A program made the position numbers and the translations under genes. DNA of 64,000 bases from positions 248,001-312,000 of the forward strand of contig WHUZ01000013.1 of the NCBI GenBank assembly GCA_015179045.1. The letters run 5' to 3'. Below are positions 1 through 10,201 of the stretch, piece after piece. Each line of letters starts with the position of its first letter. The stretch's first letter is position 1. This DNA comes from Kalaharituber pfeilii (lineage: Eukaryota; Ascomycota; Pezizomycetes; Pezizales; Pezizaceae). The notes under the pieces are model-generated. The model searched no databases. It worked only from the letters and a program-made list of their open reading frames with translations, and was not told the origin of the DNA.

Positions 1-830
1 AACTGGTACAGGATCAGTTAGCGAGAGAGACTTCAGAAACAAAAGATAGCGAAGCAGAGGAAACAGAGGGAACGGGGGTAGAGGAGCCTGGAGCACTTGC
101 AGGAGCGAATGCGACCCAGGTCCTAGCCTGGTTGTATGATCTGAAGATACTTAAGGAAGCCTGGGAAAGGCGCAAAGGAGCGCTATGAGTATTGGCGAGG
201 CTGCAGCTCGCATGGGGATACCATCGAAAATCAGAAAGGGGCTGAGTGCAGACGGTGGAGGGAAGTAGAGGACTTCTTGAGAGCTGAAGGAGGCCAGGAC
301 AGAGTCAATGCACTACGAGAATGTGAAAGCTGGTGGAGGAAGGAGAAGGAAGGTCAACGGGCAAGGGAGGCCAGCACCACTAACCAAAGGCTCAAGAGGG
401 TGGAAGAAAGCCTTGCAAGCGTCGTGGTTAGACTAGGAGTTGCCACAGTAGAAAAGAAAGATGCTGCGAGGAGAAAAGAGGAGGAAGTCAAGAAGAAAAA
501 CCGTGAGACCGAAGCTAGAAGAGAAGCTGATAGGGACCATAGCAAAGGCAAAAGGCCCAGGATGAGAAGGATAAAAGCAGAGCGAGAGAGGGTGGAAAAG
601 GATGCCCAAGAAGCAGCTCACCATGAGAAGCAGAGGCTGGAGTTGGTCCAGGCTGCAAGAGATGCAGGTACTGAAGCGGAAATGGAGCACAGCAGAAGTG
701 TGGTAGCAGCCCATGATATCAAGAAAAACGAGGCAGCAGGGGAGGAGGAGAAGAGAAAGGCTGAAGAGGAGGTACAGGAAGCAGCAGACGGGGAAGGATG
801 GCAGGTTGTAGGAACTATCAAAAATGTGCA

Positions 831-832
<2 letters not shown>
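1..832 (+). pseudogene. LINE ORF1 (gag-like) N-terminal part of the base plus-strand LINE; continues at 15159
   Basis: An open frame covers 277-832 and decayed frame lies before it. The product is very rich in K, E, R and A and reads as a long coiled coil, as in the N-terminal half of LINE gag proteins. The frame runs straight into the poly-T of a minus-strand LINE at 833. The 13 bases before that junction (820-832, AAAAATGTGCAAG) recur exactly at 15146-15158. After them the sequence continues with gag-like residues and a CCHC knuckle, so these two pieces were once one ORF1. The reading frame does not match exactly across the join, so the gene is dead. The 5' end lies outside the window. Seen: coiled coil and target duplication. 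Inferred: continuity with 15159. Confidence 0.7.
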
Positions 833-861
<29 letters not shown>

Positions 862-1022
862 GTCAATACTCGCATACCGCCCTATGGGCTACGGCGAGGT
901 CTTTATTTAGGTACATGGAAATGAATGCACAATGTAAGGATCAGAAGAAACAGCGAAATGTCAGGTACATGGAAATGAATGCGTGGCTCAATCTCTCATT
1001 CCGTCCTCTCCAAGCATCTCCA

Positions 1023-1919
1023 TCAGCCCCTGTAGCGGGTCGTCTTCTCCTTCCCCGGGTTCGGGGAGCTGACGTATCGCCCCCATGCCCCGGGCCATCT
1101 TCTCTGCCACACCCTGCACCCCTCAAATAGGTGTCTCGTGGTCTCCTCCGCCTCCCCACACCACCTGCACCCCGGGTCTGGCGCCTCCCCTATGCGATGT
1201 CTCCATGCCCGCAGCCCTTTCGCCCCCAGCAGGCCCGCCAATCGTGTCACCTGTGTGCTGAGTCTCTGTAGAGGCCGATATGTCAATCCTAATCTGCTCC
1301 TCTCCCTCGCTCTCTCCCGTTTCGCCTCTTGTCTCAGTCCTGCCTCTGTGACCACCTCCGGTGCCCGTTGCAGCGCCATGCCCACTCTCGCCGCCATATC
1401 TGCTGCTTCGTTTCCCAGTATGCCTCTATGGCCTTTGACCCACATCACGGCTATGTCTCTGTCTCCTTTCTCGAACCTCCTTTGCCATGCTTCTCTGAGC
1501 CGTTGAGCCACCCCCTCTGGGGTTGGGAGTCCCCTCGTAATGGCGGACAATTTGGAAATCGCAAACTTCGAGTCTGTGAGGATGAGCAACTCCCCTTCTG
1601 TCCTGTCTAACATCTCGCTTATTGCATACAGTTCTGTGTCGTTGACAGTGGCCTGGGTCCCAAGGTATATCGACTCTGTCTCACCCCCTTCCGCTATCCC
1701 CGCCCCTGCCTTATCCCCAGTCAAGCTGCCCTCTATGTAGGTCGGGGTCCAGTCTTCGTCTACTATATTGTCGATGTATCTCGTCCACTCTGCCGTCTCA
1801 GCGTCCTTGGGTAGGGTCAGCAGGATCGCCAGCGGTAGTTCCTTGTTGTAGTGCAGGGACCCCCTCATGTACGTGCACTCCGGGCCTCTTCTCCATAGCC
1901 CCATATAGGAGTTTTTCAA
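1023..1919 (-). pseudogene. LINE-A ORF2, RNase H domain and C-terminal zinc-binding region
   Basis: The 298-codon open frame covers the end of ORF2. RNase H residues are visible: TYIEGS at the first strand, where the usual catalytic Asp is Glu, then E in NDTELYAI, D in LILTDSKFAI, and the last block KGHRGILGNEAADMAA. It ends with the C-terminal LINE cysteine motif CRWCGEAEETTRHLFEGC. This domain would degrade the RNA strand of the target-primed hybrid. The upstream RT half lies at 5590-7170, separated by the non-LINE block. The D-to-E change, if not a sequencing effect, would impair RNase H. Confidence 0.8.
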
Positions 1920-2238
1920 CTTAGGGTGCCGAGGTTCCTTAATGCTTGCTAGCGATAGCTTAGCTAACTCGGCAATTGAGCTTCCTCAGTGTCACAAGAT
2001 ATAAGCTCATGGTAGCTGACCTTCTGTGCCATACAGCATGGACATGTCTTGGCTCAGGTACTCTGCTTGTAACAACGTCAGCTACCATGTTGACTGGCAG
2101 CCACACATGTTGTAAGCCAATTTCAACCATAGACTGTATGCTGACGCATATGTGCTTGCCACTACCTCTATAACAGAGTTATCAGATTACAGATGCAGTA
2201 GAGGGTGGCAGTGGAATGGGAGCTGTTAACTCCACCAT

Positions 2239-2293
2239 TTTCCCTTCTTTTTTCAACGTAACCCCGCTTGCAGCTATTCGCCACGGCAGGGCA
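2239..2293 (-). mobile_element. Tail-only LINE insertion, family B
   Basis: A T-rich run is followed by the family B tail read on the minus strand (CCCTGCC...GCAAGCGGGGTTACGT). It is flanked by the 13-bp duplication TTAACTCCACCAT at 2226-2238 and 2294-2306. The element starts two bases upstream of the tail hairpin, so almost nothing but hairpin and poly(A) was inserted. Confidence 0.8.
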
Positions 2294-2916
2294 TTAACTC
2301 CACCATGATATACGCCTTGTACGGGAATATCATCACTTGGTATAATGAAGAAAGAAGGTAAAAGAAATACCGACAGTCCATTACAAATTCAATGCCCACC
2401 ACTTCGTCCGGGCTCCATAACTGCCTGTCCAGTGCTCTAGTGATATTGTTAGAGATCTACAGTAATGTCGGAGTGTCGGAGGTGTCGGATATCAGAGAGG
2501 TCCGTGACAAAGGGTGGTAAGGGCCCGGGAGCAACCTCATGCTCTATGTATATAGGTGTATTACTTTGGCTACTCTCTCCACGAAGGAATAACAATCATC
2601 TCTTTCTACCCAAAACTCAACAGATATTTACTCTTTAGGCGATATTTACTTTTTTCGGAGGGGCGTGCGGTAGAAGAATATGTGATACTACAAAGTGCAG
2701 ATATGTTTGGGAAAAAAATTGATACATGTATGGCGAAGCAGAAAGTGACAATATTGACTCTAAGGCTATTGGCCTGCAGGTTTACACTATGTGTTTTTTT
2801 TGCTGGAAAAACGAAGGTATGTAGATGACTGAAGAGATTGAAAGTCAATAACACCGTATGAAAAAAATCCATTGTTGTAGAAAAACCTTTCGCTCTGATC
2901 GCCAAAAAAAAGGTTT

Positions 2917-2950
2917 ATTCGCGAGAGGACTAGCTAGACCTCTCGCGAAC
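2917..2950. repeat. 34-bp near-perfect palindrome
   Basis: Arms TTCGCGAGAGG and CCTCTCGCGAA surround a CTAGCTAG centre with one mismatch. The TTCGCGAA theme recurs in MITE-like repeats at 27.67-27.83 and 30.49-30.61 kb. Function unknown. Confidence 0.7.
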
Positions 2951-3993
2951 GGCCAGCTCCTCTCGCAAACTTTGTCCACGCAGGAGTGCACCAGTCCGTT
3001 TAGGAGCGCACAGCGATACAGACCTACTAATGATCCTTTTGAAATACTGGTATTCGCTGAGCATGCGTTTAATCCAAGCAATACCCAAACAAGCATTGTC
3101 ATGTACTTGCAGGGTTTTCAGATCTGTTATGTAGATCCCACTCGACTCTTCGGTCATGTCAACGTTGAGTTTACAATGCAGATTGGACATAAACACTTTA
3201 TGTAACAACCGTAACGGATTGCTTAAACCCGTTCCCGAATTTCAGGGGATCTATCATAGCGAAAGTTTTGGAAAAATGCGTCACTTCAGCTGAGCTGAGA
3301 CATCCACGAATGATTTCCACAGAACAGCTCGTTTAACAGCTCGTTTAACACATCGCGCAGTTATTAATGAAACAGGACAATTTCGCCACATAGGACTAGA
3401 GCTGGTTTCGAGTCCAGCCTCAAGTGTAGCCTTGTTTAACAAGGCAAGTGCATGTTACTTTGGCTAGAAACTCTCGGATAATTACCTGATGTGCAAGAGA
3501 TATTCAATTTTTAGTGAAGTGATATTCTCAAAAGCAGTCATATCAGGAATCCTCCTGTGTCAGACATTACCATTCTTCAGGTGTAACTGGGATTATATTA
3601 TGTCAATGGTAAGTTGCCCCAACACATTCAATCGCGAAGCAACCACCCAACCATAAACGTATTCTTAAAAACTAATCATCAATGCAGTCGTACTCTTGGC
3701 AACAACTCCGTACAGCCTCAATATTCAGCCATTGAATCTCGTTGAACGTTAACTCCTATGGACTACTAAAGCTGAGTATCAACAAATGAGGTGGAGGTTT
3801 CCCCTAATTTTGTCTTCGAAATTGCACTATAGTCATGGCCCAGTACCATGAGCGATAATCCGCCCGGAGTTGTTTTATTTTCAGCTCCCAATGGTAAAAA
3901 TTTTGTCAACAAGACAAAATTCATGGAGGTGGCCGGGTTTGAAAATAGGTAAGAAACAAATTCAGATTGAATACCATTCACAAGAATTGAATG

Positions 3994-4000
3994 TATAAAT
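3994..4000 (+). promoter_or_regulatory. TATA-like box upstream of the small secreted peptide gene
   Basis: TATAAAT lies about 150 bp upstream of the ATG at 4151. A pyrimidine-rich stretch with TCAACCATCAA follows before the start, as in many fungal 5' leaders. This is a motif match only. Confidence 0.35.
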
Positions 4001-4150
4001 ACCCCAGTAGATCTCCCTGAGTGAGAAGCTTTTCCAAGTTCAAAACCAAGCTCGCCTTCCTCCTTCCTCCCATACCAGCACGTACAACGCACATACCTTC
4101 AATCTCGACTTGCTCACTCTCAACCATCAATACTAAACGCGTTTCGAGCA

Positions 4151-4353
4151 ATGGAGCTTCGCACAGTTCTCCTCGCTGCTATGGTACTTTGTGCTGGAGT
4201 TGTTGTTTCTTCACCTGTTCCTCAGGTATATTGAACCCAATATCATGTCCTCACAGAACGATGGCTGACTTGCAACCTTCTCCATAGGAATATGACTGCC
4301 CGCCCGAAAACTGCCCGCCCCTCTGTTATTGCGAGGAATCGGTAAAGACCTAA
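4151..4353 (+). CDS. Predicted small secreted cysteine-rich peptide, two exons
   Basis: Exons are 4151-4225 and 4288-4353, joined across a 62-bp intron with donor GTATAT, a GCTGAC branch-like site and acceptor CATAG. The product is 46 aa. Residues 1-20 form a clear signal peptide (charged MELR, then a hydrophobic core LLAAMVLCAGVVV). The mature part is acidic and short, with a compact cysteine block CPPENCPPLCYC (four Cys). I do not recognise a family; effector-like peptide, pheromone-like peptide and spurious call are all possible. A second donor-like GTAAAG occurs at the 3' end of exon 2, so a further exon may have been lost when the MITE at 4450 inserted. The gene is embedded in a block inside a LINE, which is unusual for a host gene. 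Confidence 0.5.
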
Positions 4354-4449
4354 ATGCAATCAAAACGGATGGCTACCAACCAGATAACCTCCATGTATGT
4401 ACATCTCTATTTTTTTTCTCCCATTTCTTTTGTCCTAAATTGTTCGAGC

Positions 4450-5023
4450 AAACCTTTTTTTCTCTCCTGTTTTCATGGCGTCACTCATAATTTTCCCCTG
4501 TTCAAGTTAAAAATAATCGACTAATACTATTTCATTTAGTCTATCAACAATACTACATAGCTTATACTTCAATGCAATAAATCATTGATTCTACTCATTT
4601 ATAGTAAAATATGCAGCTGTATATTCAATATAATTTTTCTAGTCGTATATTTCATTTCAAGTTTATAATAAAATATGCTACTAGAATATTTCATTGAACT
4701 TTAATAGATGTGATTAGGAAATCAGAACTCTTTATACCTTATTCAACGTATTATAATATTAAACTGTAATGCAATATTCTAGTATTATGAACTTCAAATA
4801 AAATATGGGACCAGAATATAAAATATATGACTAGAGTATATAAAAAATATATCGAGGCTCAATAGTCATATAGCTCACTAGAGTCAATAATTTATTGTAT
4901 TGAAGTATGGTGCTATGTAACATTGTTGATAAACTAAATAAAATAGTATTAGTTGATCATCCAAAACTTGAACAGGAGAAAATTATGAGTAGTGTTATGA
5001 AAACAGGGGAAAAAAAAGGGTTT
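4450..5023. mobile_element. AT-rich foldback MITE with long terminal inverted repeats
   Basis: About 130 bp at the left end (AAACC, T run, CTCCTGTTTTCAT, then CTCATAATTTTC and CCTGTTCAAG) is matched in inverted orientation at the right end (4890-5023). The middle is more than 75% A+T and has no ORF. The total is about 575 bp. Ends are approximate and I found no certain target duplication. It lies about 100 bp downstream of the small secreted peptide gene. Confidence 0.7.
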
Positions 5024-5052
5024 CTCTTAAAGAAATAATAGTACGTCGGACA

Positions 5053-5570
5053 GCAAATGAAGGATAGCGGGGATGCAGGTTTGGTTTCCAAGGGCGCACC
5101 AGCTCGTATCTGAAGCTGATGAAAGCAGAGCAACCGAGTCAGAGGGATCCATACAGAGAGGAGCCGGGAGGAATAATCTAAAGGGGTTTAGGTAACTTGG
5201 CTTATGTACCTGCTTTCATATGCCTTTTCCCTTTTTACTACTTGCTTTTTTCCCTAATCTTTTTCACAGATTGAGGGTAAGTCAATTTACCTAACGGACA
5301 GTTCACAGACAGCAAATGAAGGATAGCGGGGACGCAAGTTTGGTTTCCAGGGAGCACACCATGCTCGCATCTGAAAGCTGGCGGAAGCAGAGAGGAGTCT
5401 GGAGGGATAATCTAAAGGAGTTTAGATTATCTACCTGCTTTCATGCTCTTTTACTGCTTTCTTATTTTCGTCTTGGAAGCGTTTTTCCAAACATTTTTTT
5501 TAGGAATTGAGGGTACTGATGTTACAGTTGGTCGATATTCCTAAGATCCAGCAAATGAGGATAGTGGGGG
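5053..5570. repeat. Imperfect tandem duplication, about 250-bp unit
   Basis: A unit starting CAGCAAATGAAGGATAGCGG at about 5053 recurs at about 5309, and its first 20 or so bases recur a third time at about 5550. Each copy contains GGTTTGGTTTCCA, an AATCTAAAGG stretch and GATTGAGGGTA or AATTGAGGGTA. No protein is evident. Confidence 0.75.
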
Positions 5571-5589
5571 ACTGTTACGGGTTGCAACC

Positions 5590-7170
5590 GACCGTTTTGC
5601 AAACCGTTGCACCAAAAGGTAGAACTACCGGTAACCGCCGGTGGTACTCCGTCCCGAAACGAAGCGTTCTCGCCTCTATCTGTCCGGTCTCATACCTCAC
5701 GAAGGTGTCTATAGATTCCAAGTTCACCAGCCCCTCAACTGCATCCGTCCTCGTACCCCACGGCGCCCGTGTGATCCCTCGTGCGACATTGTACTGTTAC
5801 TTTTCCAGGTCTCTTATCTTTCGATCCCTTGGTGCACCATGTGCATATTCACTCCATGCCCATGCCCCTCAGGTGGTGATATTCCTAGCAATGCTCGTGT
5901 ATAACTGTCTCTGTTTCATGGAGTGTAATTTGGTAAGTCTTGCAGCTGTCGCCCACACTGCCTTCCCTAGTCTGAGTGTTCTCTGGTGGTGATCCTCATA
6001 TCTCAGTTCCCAGTCCACATGTAGTCTGACGAGCCTGTAGGTTGGGCCTTTAAACCTGACTAAGAGGTTCTCTGACTTCTCCAGGTCTATCTGGTACCCC
6101 TCTTCTGCCGCGTCTCTCGCTAGGACTGCCCTATGCTCTTTGATCTTTTTCCTTAACTGTGTTATTTTGGGATCGAAAATTACACTGTGGAAATCATCGA
6201 CATAGGACCGAGTGAAGTTCCTTTCTGCCACCTTTTCCGCCACCGGGGCTATCCCTACCAGAAATAGTACCGGGAACAGTGGGAAGCCCTACGGGGTCCC
6301 ATCCGTCATTTGTCTTTCTGCTCGCTTTTTGCCATCCCATATCAGGTTGAATCTGCTGGGTCTCAGGAACGAGTCCACGAAAGCTGCTAGGTTGTGATTC
6401 ATCCGCCCAAGGCGCTCCACCACCCTCCGCCTCCTGACGAAGTTAAATGCCGATTTGACGTCGTCACCCACTAGTGCTACCCATTCTCTATCCTGGAGTC
6501 TCCTATCCACTTCCTTCAGCGTCTGTCTCTGGAGGTCTTCCGCGCCCCTATGGGGTCTCCCTCCCATGTGAGTATTGTAGAAGAGGGTGTCCTGCCATTG
6601 TACCAGGTCCGCCACCACCTTCTGCCCTAGCTTTGCCACTGTGTTTAGCAGGGTAATTGGTCTCCAGCTCCCTGGCAGCTCCCTAGGCATGTCCTTTTTT
6701 CTTATCATGACCACCTCAAACCCTCTGGCAAAGTCATAGTCTCCATTTATGTAACCCACAATCTTTTCTCTCAGTTCCCGGTATAGAGTCATGCCCCTTA
6801 ATAGCTTCAGCAGTCCATATTGTATTCCGTCCGGGCCCGGGGCCGACCTGAATTTCATCCTCCCTAGGGCCCTGTTGATGGCTAGCCTGGCATCCTCCTT
6901 TTCTAGGGTTAGCCCCTCCAGACGCAGGGGAGTTTCCTGTTCACCTTCCATTATTATAAAGTGCCGTCCGATTAAGGCATCTGCTATCTCCTAGTCTATC
7001 CCTTTAATCCCCATTAGGTCCTTGCCTCGGAATGGGTCTCTTGCCAGATGAAAGATGTCCCAAGGAGATGTTATCCTGTCCTCCTCGAGGAAGGTGTCCC
7101 AGTGCTGTCTCTTCTTCTTCCTGATCAGATCCCTGAAGAGTCTCCTCGCCTTGACTCTGGTCTCGTAGTC
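5590..7170 (-). pseudogene. LINE-A ORF2, reverse transcriptase part
   Basis: Reading on the minus strand from 7170, the order is linker (WDTFLEED...SPWDIFHLARDP), RT motif SAPGPDGIQY, SWRPITLLNTVAKLGQK, motif A region VGDDVKSAFNFV, an interrupted motif B (GTP, stop, GFPLFPVLFL) and motif C YVDD near 6170. The thumb region continues to about 5600 (TRAPWGTR). Stops at about 6994 and 6290 sit where coding codons are expected; the one before GFPL fits CAG to TAG. The first part joins to 10202 once LINE-C is removed, the last part to the RNase H segment at 1919. Confidence 0.85.
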
Positions 7171-7324
7171 TTTTTTTTTTTTTTTTTTTTTATTCACGTA
7201 ACCCCGCATACAGGCTACCAGCCTATGGCAGGGACCCATATACCCGGGCCAGGTTTGAGACAACTAACTACGGAATCTACATACACCCTTGAGCACCCAG
7301 TGCCCTCCGTCCCCCGGTCCCCGG

Positions 7325-8342
7325 CTACCCCAGATCGAGGCAGGCAAACCAGGACTCGACCGGGTCACCTTCCACGCCTTCTTGCTTCCATCCTTTCTCC
7401 TCTAGGTCCTCCCAGGACTGCCAGGTGACATGTGCCCCATTTTTGTTCTTCCTCTGGGGCCGCTCCAGTTCTGTGCATCTGAACACCACATGCTCAGCAC
7501 TCCATGCCTCACCACATGTGCATTGTACCTCCTCGCCACTGACCATCCTCCTCCACATAGCTCCGCCTTTTCCAGTCCGCAGCCAAGTGTAATTTGTGAG
7601 TGCTCTCCTACCCCACTTTACGAATTTGCCCTTCCCAAACCCTGCACGCTCCCTCTCCTCTTTTCTTTTTCGAACTAACTCTTGACGCAGCCCACCCTCA
7701 GTGGCCTGCCCATCATACCTCATGCCCTTGGCCCCCTCTTTGGCCAACTCATCCGCCTTCTCATTGCCTTCTATCCCCACGTGGGCCTTGACCCATGCCA
7801 GCTTCACTGCATCCGCCTTCCTTAGCCTCCGCCGCCTCTCTGCAATCAGCTCTATCACCCGCGCTAGGTCTGCGGTTCTTGCCTTGCCAGTTTTTTCCTG
7901 CTTTCTGGACTGCACTGATAGCTGCCTGAGAATCTGCGAGTAGTAGTACTTTTGCACTGCCATCAACTGCTTCAAGGGCACCCCTCATTCCTGAGACCTC
8001 ACCGTCCCACACAGTTGCCTTTGTGCCTACCCACCGGGACCCCTCTGACTCACCTGCTACCACCTGTCTCCAGCACCATCCGCCACCAACACCGCCTTCC
8101 TCACTGCGGCTGCCGTCTGTAAAAATAGCCACCGAGTCACCCTTAGCCTCATTGATGGCCTTTTCCCATTTGGCTGGGGCGTCTTCCTTGCACAACTTGA
8201 GGTCAATGACCTCAATGCCTGTCTGTGGTAGGTGTACATCTCGCCCCCAGGACACTCTCTCCTCCTCATTGACCTCCAGAGTGCTGGCAATCTTTCCAGC
8301 TACTGACTCAAACCCATCATTTTTGTCTGTAGCATAACTCAA
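7325..8342 (-). pseudogene. LINE-C ORF2, RNase H and C-terminal region (frameshifted)
   Basis: The upstream frame (8342 to about 7900) carries FTDGSR, E in WDGEVSGM and D in LLADSQAA. The downstream frame (from about 7980 to 7325) carries WVKAHVGIEGNEKADELAKEGA and a CTCGEAWSAEHVVFRC cysteine-histidine motif. All RNase H catalytic residues are present, but a shift near 7880-7900 (T-rich run) splits the domain. The RT frame at 8339-10138 ends with TLA, stop, just as this frame begins, so a further shift separates RT from RNase H. Confidence 0.85.
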
Positions 8343-10138
8343 GCTAAAGTCTCTCCAGTCCCTCCCCTTTCACCCTCTCTGTCTGGGTCTGGGGCTACCA
8401 TTCCAGTGAAGCTTTCCGGCCATAAATCTCCAACTCCTGTAGGGTCCCTCACTGATCTTAGTGCATATCTTGCTTGGCCTTGATCGAGAATCGTCGTTAC
8501 ACTCTCTACTCCAGCAATGGCCTCGACCTTTACTCTCGCTGCCCCTCGGACTGCACCAGTGCATTTGCGAAGTGCTTGATACTGCAACTTCTCAAACTCC
8601 TCTCTCCACTGCTTCTGGCCTCTCCACCCAATTTCGGATCCCCAAAGGGCCACTGCCCTTACCATGCCTGTATAAGCCTTTCTCCATGAGATAGGACTCA
8701 TACCCCATTGAGAGTTGCCTAGCCCAGACAGCGCGCCCATGAGTTTCCTGGCTTTCTCGATCCGGCTTTTCCAGTGGAAGTCGAAATCAAGAGTGCTATC
8801 ACAAATCACCCCTAGCCACTTGCACCTCTCAACATCTGCCCTTCTCTTGACCTTCTTACCCATGACTAGGACCTCCTCCTTTGAGGTCTCCAGTGGTAGA
8901 TCGTGAGCTTCAGCAACCTCCCTGAGTACTCCTGCAATTCTCTCCCCAATTCTCCTCCTATCCTTTCCTCCTTCCCAATCGAGAATAACACAGTTCATAT
9001 CATCTACAAATGAGGGCAGCTCCACTTCACAGTCTCTCACTGTTGTAGCTACCTTTGTTTCCATCTCTTCTAGAATTGGTGCCATGTATATGAGGAACAC
9101 AACTGGGGATAAAGGCGAGCCCTGCGGCACACCTACATTCGATCTGCCATTGCCCCTCACCTGTCCATCCCATTCCACCTCAAACTCTCGCTCCCGGAAG
9201 AAGGTTTCTAACCAGGGCAACCATTTTTCAGCTTTAGAACCCTGTACTCGGTGCTTGACCATATCCCAACGTGTGTTCCCAAAGCCTCCCTTGACATCCT
9301 CCATAATCCACACTGCCCCACCGCCACGTGCCAGGGCTCTCTGGCTCTTCACAACTGCCTGAAATAAGGCATCAATTGCAGACCTTCCTCTCACTCCTCC
9401 AAACTGCCCATGGTGGAATAGTCCAGCTTCTTGCAAGTCATCAGCAACCACCTTCTCCATCAGTTTTCCCACACAATTGATGAGTTGAATAGGCCTCCAG
9501 CTCTTTGCTTGCGTAAGATCCCTGCCAGACTTCGGGATCATGATCACCTTGCTGAATTGCCAATCCTTCGGCATCCTGGCTGCAGCCAGCTCAGCAGCCA
9601 GCTCCTTCATTAACTGCCCTCCTAGCACTGTTTTATTGACCAGCTTGATGAATCTATAGCTGATGCCATCAGGCCCTGGAGCTGAACGGCTCGAGGTGCC
9701 TGCAAGTGCCTTGCATAGCCTCTCAGTCAGCTTTTTTACATTGGAGGTCCATTCGTCTGTCAGGCTCTGCAGGCCCGAGTTCACTGGTAGGTCCAATGTT
9801 GTCAGGGAAATTGATGCCGCCTGTAAATTCGACGCCGCCAGCGAATTCGACACTACTGGTGAATTCGGCACTGCCGGCGAATTCGACACCGCTCGCGAAT
9901 TCGATGCCGCCGGCAAATTTGGATTTGACATTGCCGGTGAATTTGATACTGCCAGTGAAGTTAATGCCGCTGGCGAGGTTGACATTGCTGGCGGATCCGA
10001 CGTCGCCTGATATTTGAAGTTTCTCTGTACCAGGCCTCTCACCTTCTCCTCGTCTGTCCTCCATATATCACCATTGTCACCTACAAGGTCACCCATTTTT
10101 CCTCTTAACTTCCAAGGGTCCTTTGCTACTCGGATCAC
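8339..10138 (-). pseudogene. LINE-C ORF2, reverse transcriptase
   Basis: The 599-codon open frame includes linker IRVAKDPWKLRGKMG, a serine/asparagine/proline repeat, RT motifs SAPGPDGISYRFI, SWRPIQLINCVGKLMEK, motif A MEDVKGGFGN, motif B GVPQGSPLSPVVFLIYMAP and motif C FVDD (common form YADD or FADD). It is open throughout, so it is the best preserved RT in the window. It lacks an endonuclease because the copy is 5' truncated; the ATG at 10138 is internal and not a true start. Confidence 0.88.
9770..10015 (-). repeat. In-frame minisatellite, 18-bp unit, in the LINE-C linker
   Basis: About 11 copies of a degenerate 18-bp unit (plus sense like GGCGAATTCGACACCGCC) encode a six-residue unit close to SNSPAV. 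The length is a multiple of three, so the RT frame stays open. It lies between the linker and RT motif 0. Confidence 0.85.
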
Positions 10139-10201
10139 ATCCCATGGGTCCTTAGAGCTGTTTTCCTCTGTAAACTGTTCCCAGCACTCCTTTTTCTTTC
10201 T

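Larger units (their letters stand above)
1920..5590. other. 3.6-kb non-LINE block inserted in LINE-A ORF2
   Basis: LINE-A coding sequence stops near 1919 (start of the RNase H part) and resumes between 5570 and 5640 (end of the RT part). The DNA between has lower GC and no LINE homology that I can see. It contains a tail-only LINE insertion (2239-2293), a 34-bp near-palindrome (2917-2950), a predicted small secreted peptide gene (4151-4353), a foldback MITE (4450-5023) and a tandem duplication (5053-5570). Stretches 2307-3990 and 2951-3900 show no convincing gene. I could not define matching ends or a target duplication, so insertion by transposition and rearrangement both remain possible. 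Confidence 0.55.
7171..10201 (-). mobile_element. LINE-C, 5'-truncated LINE (RT, RNase H, tail) inserted in LINE-A
   Basis: The poly-T at 7171-7191 adjoins a family C tail (minus sense CCCTGCCATAGGCTGG...GCGGGGTTACGTGA). Flanks are TCTCGTAGTC (7161-7170) and TCTTGTAGTC (10202-10211), a 10-bp duplication with one difference. The 3.03-kb copy begins in the endonuclease-RT linker and holds RT (8339-10138) and RNase H (7325-8342). Removing it joins the LINE-A linker NGFDY to DYETRVK in a sensible way. A second copy of the same 3' end lies at 63700-63955. Confidence 0.85.

Noticed and set aside
433..831. Minus-strand frame opposite the gag coiled coil
   Set aside because: It arises from the biased K/E/A codons of the plus-strand coiled coil and has no domain.
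5573..5620. TGTTACGGGTTGC as the start of an LTR
   Set aside because: No matching second LTR, primer-binding site or CA end was found; it lies at the LINE-A junction.
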